DNA of 64,000 bases. Origin: Zhengitettix transpicula. Its lineage: Eukaryota; Arthropoda; Insecta; Orthoptera; Tetrigidae. The notes below the pieces were generated by a model. The model searched no databases, was not told the DNA's origin, and saw only the letters and a program-made list of their open reading frames with translations. The position numbers were made by a program, and so were the translations under genes. The stretch's first letter is position 1, and each line of letters opens with the position of its first letter. The DNA lies in assembly GCA_037074705.1 (NCBI GenBank), contig CM073596.1, positions 22,542,001-22,606,000 of the forward strand, read 5' to 3'. Shown one piece after another: positions 57,591 to 64,000 of the stretch.

Positions 57591-58899
57591 AACGGATTAT
57601 AAGTATATGTTGCGATCTGACGAGTTCAGGGATGCACGACACTTGTCACTAAACACACTACACGAACTCTGAAAGAAAAATATTTGAAGTGAAAAATATT
57701 CTAACTAAAGGGTTGTCATTCCCCACATTCAAAAGCTTCGTTTGTCTCAGAAATCCGCTTTGCAATAATGACCCTCGGTCAAAAAACCGCGCCCGCGACT
57801 TTTTCTGTCTTTTGTAGTTGGAGAACAAATAAGGAAGAAACGTGGAGAACACATTGCGTGTAGCGTTGCCAGAAAATCTAATGCAATACCATGGCGGTCC
57901 AGCTAATCTGGGAAAATATGCGGATGGGGTACAGATGTCTGTCCTATGAATATGTATCGCCTCTGCCAACAAGAATGGATTACTGCAAAGTTCCGGCCTG
58001 CTTCAGTGTGTCTAGTCCCCGCAGACCTTACAAAGAGGAAAAATGGACATTATACAATAATTACTCGAGTCTATAGATTTCTTTTTCTTTCACAAGATAA
58101 AAAATTAAGACTCCACAAGTATTTTTAATTATGACTTTACATTTTCCTGTACGTCTTAAATTTTGATTCTTGTTGCTTATTTTGAAATTACTATATGTAA
58201 ATATGTTCCACATGCTATCTTACCTAGAAAATCGTTAATTGGGATTCTAATAGTTTTATTGTATATAAAAATATCATTTTTCTATATTTATTGATGATTT
58301 TACAATTACTTTATCCTTTAAATTTATATTAGCAAATTCAGATTTTGGATTACAGTGTTGTCTTAGGATTACTAAAACACTTTCTTTACGAATATCATTG
58401 GTATTCTTTGGCGTTTATTCTTCAATAGGCTTCCTACTTAAAAGTTTCTACAAAATATAGGAGCAAATTTTAAATGCAATATAAAATACCATTTGCGGCA
58501 TATATGTATGCCACCTGAGGTTTTGATTAAACAAGTTTCTGTTCAGTAAATTATATATTAATGTACATCCGATAACAACAACGTCTAGATGCTTTGAAAT
58601 GACAAATTTGAACTCAGAGTAATTCGCAAACATATTTTCAGTATTATGCGAGATGTATTTCTTTGGCTTTAATCCAAATTTAATCATTGTCCCCCCCCCA
58701 AAGTTGAGAATATTCCTTCCTCCCTTTCCTTGCTCTACTTCCATATTTTCGCTCTCCGATGCGTTGGTTTCATTGTCTTTCCCCCTCCTTGCGTCCTTTT
58801 GCAACTGAGACTAATTACTCAATCCGAACTTTCTAGCACGGAGACTGTGCTTTCTTACGCCAATTTAAAATGTTTCACATGAATCTTGATTCTCTTTTC
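57591..58899. other. AT-rich DNA, nothing recognised
   Basis: Minus-strand frames of 104 codons (57658-57972) and 118 codons (58448-58804) show no family, no splice context and AT-driven composition, so they are not called. A run of 9 C occurs at 58690. Confidence 0.45.
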
Positions 58900-59480
58900 A
58901 ATAAGAGAATAATTTACATGACTAATGCCTCTTTCCACCCTGTTGTATATAAATCGTATGCAAATGAGAAGGCGAATGAATCCCCTCGCTAATGAGAGCC
59001 GTCTCTCCCATACGCACTTACCAAGTACTTAATTAATTCGCCAGCTCGCCCCCTTCGCGGCTTAAATTTGTAGCCATTATGGGTATCACATAACTCTGGT
59101 GGTCGGCATGTGAAGTAATTCTAGCTCTTTCTGTGTGTCTGTAAGGGTCCCTCGCCCCTTGAGGTCTGTTAACCGTCCCACCCCCGTATGTTTGATTCCA
59201 CCGCCGCCGTCGGTGACGCGTTAGACAATTGAATAACGATTCATTTCCTTCTTTATATACTTTCTGCGACCACATTCAGAGATGCTGTCTTTATCGGGGC
59301 AGGTTTCACGAAGACCTTTCTTTTCCCTCCCACGTCGTTCTTCCTCTCGTCTGTATCAGGAACCCAGCAGCTGGCACCCTGAGAGTACGAGGAGGGGCGG
59401 ACGAAAGAAACAGTTTTATTAAAAAAATAGCAAACTGCTCGTCAGATAACGAGAAGTCTTTTCTGGTGTGACTCAATATT
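58900..59480. promoter_or_regulatory. candidate enhancer with an octamer motif
   Basis: Contains ATGCAAAT (58958-58965), the POU-domain octamer, with 'gctaatgag' and 'acttaattaattcg' close by, followed by CpG-rich unique DNA to 59400. Frames of 80 codons on both strands have no features. Confidence 0.3.
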
Positions 59481-60539
59481 TCAGTGTCGCTGTCTTGTCC
59501 TGGTGCCCGTGTTTTGAGACGAAGCTAAAAATTGTTGAATGTAGAACGAAATATTGCCATCACAATTCACAGCCATCTTTATGAAACAAAGGAATGCTTG
59601 CAGAAGAGAGACCGTGTAGTGAGTAGTCAGTTCATCACATCTGTTATTTATTTAGTGTTTAAGGAGCTATGAATAAATTAAAGAAAATATTTGAAGCAAT
59701 AAATATATTACAGAAAGATTCTATAATAGATAGTTTTGATGTCAAGGAAGATTTGGAAAATATGTTAAAATTAAATTATTAAATTATTTTTTGCGTAACT
59801 TTCTCACTAAAAGGAAATAAATGGCAAAAACTGTGGCAGCTAACACAAATAAGAGGCCATATGCAGTAAAGGAAAGGAGGGTGTTGTCCCAGAAAATGTA
59901 GCAAGATTACGAAATATGACAAACCGTTCAAGCTAAGAGGTAATTTCAGGAAAAGCCTGTAGTCTCAACATTTAAATTGGATTGGTAAAGTAGGAATGCA
60001 GGATTTGAAGGTTGCAATCCTGAATTTGAGATAAATTTTACGTGAAGTATGTGCAGGTGGATCAACAAACTATTTTTTTTATCTATTCAAGTTCAATATT
60101 GGTTGTTGGTCTTGTTTAGTAGGAAACTTGGTGTATAGAGAAATAAATGCGGCGTCACTTCCTATGTTATAGAATAATAATATTGCTACTTATTACGTAG
60201 AATTAGAAGAAGTCAGCGACGGAATAAAATGTTTCAAGATTAAAATATTTCAATCCAAAAGAATGTTGAACATTAAATGCACCGATAGGACCACAATAAG
60301 AAGATATTTTGCTGTATTTAACTCAATTATAAAAATACATAGGTTGGAAAATGGGAACTGATGTATTAAATATCAAATATGGTAATTCCAAGAGAGTATT
60401 AGATCACCTGCTAAACAAATATTCCCTTAACCTTCGAAATAAATATACATGAAAATAGAAGTGCGTTATCTGGAATATTTGATGACTTTGTCCAACGTTT
60501 AAATACATTGACAATAAAATGGAATCGGAATGCATTTAC
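59481..60539. other. AT-rich DNA, nothing recognised
   Basis: No feature supported. Confidence 0.5.
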
Positions 60540-61020
60540 AGAGTTTTCCTTCAATAAAATTATGGTCGCGACCCGTTTCCGAGATTCGCGTCATAATTGC
60601 AGTGATTATATTACACCGTAGGTTATTTTTAAGGCTATTCTAGAGCACAAACATCCCTTGTTGAGTAACGGTGAGGAGTGAAGTTTTTCTTCTATAAATT
60701 TCCGACGATTCAGGCTGGAAGAGAAGCGTAATAGTTAGTGTCCTCAATTATCTGGATGTGTGGCTCGTAATTTTAAAACTGTTGTTGGCGTGTGGCCAGG
60801 AGCTACTAAATCAGGGCCGGAGTTTATAGGGAGGTCCGCGTGGATAAGGAGTTTGCTCGCACTTCCCCGGGAACGTGCGAAGAATTAACCAGAGCTGCGC
60901 TTGCCCGCTTTGCAACCACTCGTCCCTGGAAAAGTGTTCGCTTCCCATCTAACCTATGGCTTGGTCAAGCGGGTAACTTTAATTGGTGCTGATATAATGT
61001 AGCAGATAGCCCTCGGGTAG
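60540..61020. promoter_or_regulatory. GC-richer island
   Basis: CpG-containing unique sequence with no frame above 60 codons. Candidate regulatory DNA by composition only. Confidence 0.2.
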
Positions 61021-61239
61021 ATTTATTGCTCACGATTTTATGTAGCGATACAGTTTTATATTCGCCCATTCGTCCAGGTCTCTCAAATTTCCTGGGTGCC
61101 AAATAATTTTTTATTGTAACAAACTATCAAAACTTTAAAAAACTCCAATAACTTTATTCTTCTTAACATGAGTTTACATATATTTCAGAGCGTGATTTAG
61201 ACCTATAAGACATGTGGCTTTAAAGTACCATTTCTGTAC
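61021..61239. other. AT-rich DNA, nothing recognised
   Basis: No feature supported. Confidence 0.4.
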
Positions 61240-61400
61240 TCACTTTTTCGCTCTCCGTACCAAGCACCGATCCAGCACGTGTTTCGAGAGCTTTCGTCTC
61301 AGCAGCGATCCGGGCCCGGCGGAGCCGAAATTTGGACTGACTTTACCAGTACAAAAAATACTACTCGTGCGCTATCCCCAATTGTTGAGTGTTCTGCCAA
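61240..61400. promoter_or_regulatory. small GC-richer island
   Basis: Unique patch with 'gcagcgatccgggcccggcg'. Three short frames on both strands overlap and none has features. Confidence 0.15.
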
Positions 61401-61859
61401 AGGGGAACTAAAAACGTACAAAATATTCAACAGCTTATCCAAATTACCCATCAACGGACACACCCCTGGATATATTATAATAAATATGCCCATATTGGAG
61501 TTTTGTTATTAATTTGCCGCGGAATATTTTACAAATCAATTGCTTGTTAGTCAACTTCTAATTTTGGAGAAGTGTTCTTTATAGTAATAGAATGACTTTT
61601 ATTTGAAAGGTTACATACTGTTGATTATTTAAATAAAATAATATCCCATTGTTTGTTTTGTATATGAATGAGATAAATTATGGCCATTTTTATATAATTT
61701 CATTGATTAATATTGAATTATAATAAAAAAAAAGGTTTTAGTGAGCTCTTAAAACACGTATTGGCTCGCACCAGCGCTGCTTAAAGTTTACTTACAGGGA
61801 TTTAAAATTAGGAACATCAAGAAAGGTATAACCTCAATTTGTTTACAATAGTAGTAATT
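61401..61859. other. AT-rich DNA, nothing recognised
   Basis: No feature supported. Confidence 0.45.
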
Positions 61860-62220
61860 GGACGATCAGTGTGTTGAAGACATCATTGTACTGTACAGAC
61901 TTTCTTGAGAGAGGACACAATCTCTCCCCTTCCTCCCCCACCCCCAAGGCGTTCTTTCTGCAATCCGTTCCCGCTTTCTTCGTGTACAATGCATTGAAGG
62001 GCACGCGTCCTATTAACGTTGCCATAGCGACGCTAACTGCATTGTCCCATTTTTTTCCCTCCACTCTCGTTCACTGCGCAGCACTTCTCGCGTTGTTCCC
62101 TCTAACAGTGTGGAAATGTCAGGTGCTGATAACTCGAAATGCCATCTGCGTGAGGGTGAGGGAGCACTCGAAATATCAGGTATTCTCACTATTCAGCGTC
62201 CCAGACGCCCGAGGTTTGCT
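61860..62220. promoter_or_regulatory. GC-richer island
   Basis: Pyrimidine-rich, CpG-containing unique DNA. The 138-codon + frame at 61871-62287 and the antiparallel 73-codon frame show no domain or splice sites. Confidence 0.2.
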
Positions 62221-62599
62221 AATTTTATACAACAATGTGAAAGAGGCGAGACGCTGTTTAGCAGCGTTAAAGGCTTCATATTTTTAATTAAATAAAAATT
62301 CCAGCTTATTTCTGCACATTTTACGTGTGAGTAGAAGTAGAATATCTATTTTTTACCTTCGAAATACAGGGTATTACAAGGTTATGCATTAATATTAACA
62401 TTTTATTCTATTGGATAAGAAAGACAGTCAAATGATAGGCTTGAAAAATATGCATGTATCATGTTCTATTATACATACTCGGGTAGATACATTAATCAGA
62501 AAATTCTTAGATGGGGAGATGATACATGAAATATACATAACATATTGTACCAAAAGTACAAGACAATAAAATTAGTGAATATTGAAAAAATCTGAATGG

Positions 62600-62848
62600 A
62601 AAAATCTCGACCGGACTGGGTCCTCCACTTGTTACGTAGTGCCACCTGAACTCCCCGGGTCGACTTCGTCAGGTGCGAACGTCTTTTGTATAGACCTGAG
62701 CCTCATTTACAATTTACTAAATTACATTATTTACGGCCTAAATATGGAGAATTCTTTCACCTGACTGGGAGTCGATGTGGGTAGCTCAGATGACACCACG
62801 TAACAATTGAATGACCTGGGTTCGATTCCCGGTCCGGTCAAGATTTTT
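62600..62848. mobile_element. inverted pair of tRNA-derived SINE-like arms
   Basis: The left arm 62600-62660 is the diverged reverse complement of the right arm 62774-62848; the outer ends are 'aaaaatctcgaccggactgg' and 'ccggtccggtcaagattttt'. The right arm holds an A-box-like 'gggtagctcagatgac' (about 62780) and a perfect B-box in 'gggttcgattccc' (62818-62830), spaced as in pol III promoters. No acceptor stem pairs with it, so it is not a tRNA gene. The 113-bp centre is unrelated. Confidence 0.6.
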
Positions 62849-63528
62849 AAATGCTGATCCTTTAATTCAGTTTCATAGCTTTTAATGCTGAGCTTCTAAT
62901 GAAAATAGATGGTGCTTCAAATTTAATATCGCGGTTTTAAGGCTTTATAGTATTTTTTAGATTCAACTTACAATTATAAATGACACATCAAATGAAAGAG
63001 CAACTTTAACCTTTTTTATAAGAAATTTTAATTCCTTTTATGATGTATCCATTTATTAGTTGCTCTCATAGGAGGAAGTTGGTAGAACTAATAATAGGCA
63101 AAAGTACTGAAATATATAACACAAACGATATTATTTCAGACAAGGCGATACTAACATTAAATCTAAAAATGAAATGAACTGTAGTACAGTTAGAAATTAC
63201 AACCCATTTAATTTATTCCAAAATAGGTTCGTGCTATCCAAATTATATACTTATAATTGAACGACCACAACTCTCTGTTTTCACTATCAGATATTTTGGC
63301 ACTACGAGTGTACGTTCTTATCAGTGAAGAGTTTTTAATTAACATGGTAGACAGCACTGGTAATTTCATTCTGCCCTATATGATTAAATCCGCGAGGAAC
63401 GAGAAAAATAAAACACCAGGAATTGTTTCCCGAATATATTTTTAATTCTGTTAATATTGTTACATAAAGTGCTAATTTGTTAAATTTGATTATAAGATAA
63501 ATAACCGAATTCAGGCATAAGAAGTGGC
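62849..63528. other. AT-rich DNA, nothing recognised
   Basis: No feature supported. Confidence 0.5.
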
Positions 63529-63650
63529 ATCTAAAGAAAGGAACAAGGTTTCGAGAGACGTTGTATGGTATTTATGTCATTGCTTGTTTTGTCTGCATTT
63601 GGCTGTTTATCGTATTATTAATTTCAAAACAGACGTATATTTTTCATTTT
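63529..63650 (+). repeat. Penelope-like 3'-end half, further copy
   Basis: 'ctaaagaaaggaacaagg' then 'acgttgtatggtatttatg', 'ctgcatttggctgttt' and 'attattaatttcaaaacagacgt' match the right half of 50232-50505 in order. Confidence 0.6.
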
Positions 63651-64000
63651 AATATCTGTGAAATTTGAATTAGTAATTTTGTTTACTCAGAAATAATTGT
63701 TGTAATTCTATGAAATCTTGTATTGACTCACTTCGTATGCAAACTTTCACTTTTCTATTTGTTTTTCTCTACATCAATGCCTCTATTCGTATAACAGCAT
63801 TAAAACATCTTTGAATTATAATTTGTTTTGTAATTATGTATCTCCAAGTTAAGTAGTATCAATCACTGGCGTTATTAGTCCATTACCTTTCAAAATAAAA
63901 CGAAGGAAATATTACAAATAAATCTTAAAAACGTTACATTGTGATTTTGAAGATTAAAATGATTTGTACAAATTTTATTCTGGGAGGTTGAACCAAAAAT
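63651..64000. other. AT-rich DNA, nothing recognised
   Basis: No feature supported. Confidence 0.5.

Noticed and set aside
58448..58804. 118-codon minus frame starting with an acidic/basic N-terminus
   Set aside because: No domain, AT-driven codon use, no splice context and no related sequence recognised.
62774..62848. Possible tRNA gene with A and B boxes
   Set aside because: No acceptor or anticodon stem pairs, and it is half of an inverted repeat with a SINE-like relative at 44690, so it is tRNA-derived rather than a tRNA.

Overview
The window looks like non-coding nuclear DNA from a large, AT-rich animal genome, most likely an insect. This rests on several things. No strand carries a conventional long gene. 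Single-copy DNA is AT-rich, with short GC/CpG-rich islands at intervals. Degraded LINE fragments include a clear Jockey-type reverse transcriptase tail. There are also tRNA-derived SINE-like pieces, foldback elements and simple repeats. A polyneopteran such as a cockroach, termite or stick insect is a guess from repeat load only; the sequence does not prove it.

Layout. 1-4 kb: a foldback element with arms of about 120 bp (624-904), then an old degenerate tandem array of 270-315 bp units (1265-3962). 4-11 kb: retroelement-tail-like DNA, a possible coding relic near 6.3 kb, and the first copies of a foldback family with arms of about 450 bp (7038-7510, 9599-10567, 10583-10803). 11-25 kb: AT-rich DNA with GC-richer islands, a 54-nt candidate exon (13659-13712), a hammerhead-like motif (14894-14922) and a LINE relic (18247-18481). 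25-33 kb: the main cluster of the foldback family, including a near-identical direct duplication of about 1.95 kb. 33.9-35.8 kb: two tandem copies of a 408-bp unit; the second has a 10-bp-period TC/GC array expanded to about 1.1 kb. 36-50 kb: AT-rich DNA, islands, a 5'-truncated antisense Jockey LINE (38145-38966), a SINE-like fragment (44690-44762) and a 45-nt candidate exon (46489-46533). 50-64 kb: Penelope-like foldback pieces with hammerhead-like motifs, a 34-nt candidate microexon with textbook splice sites (55083-55116), a near-perfect hairpin with 119-bp arms (56698-56943), a LINE relic near 57.4 kb, and an inverted pair of tRNA-like elements (62600-62848).

Interpretation. The only plausible host coding DNA is three short exon candidates, all on the + strand at 13.7, 46.5 and 55.1 kb. 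If the 55.1 kb one is real, much of the window could be intron of one long gene, and the recurring GC-richer islands with homeodomain, Sox/Fox, Exd-Hox and bZIP/GATA-type motifs would be candidate enhancers. This is inference. The longest open frames, including a 385-codon serine/arginine/leucine frame at 34.4-35.5 kb, are artefacts of stop-free repeats and are not annotated as genes.
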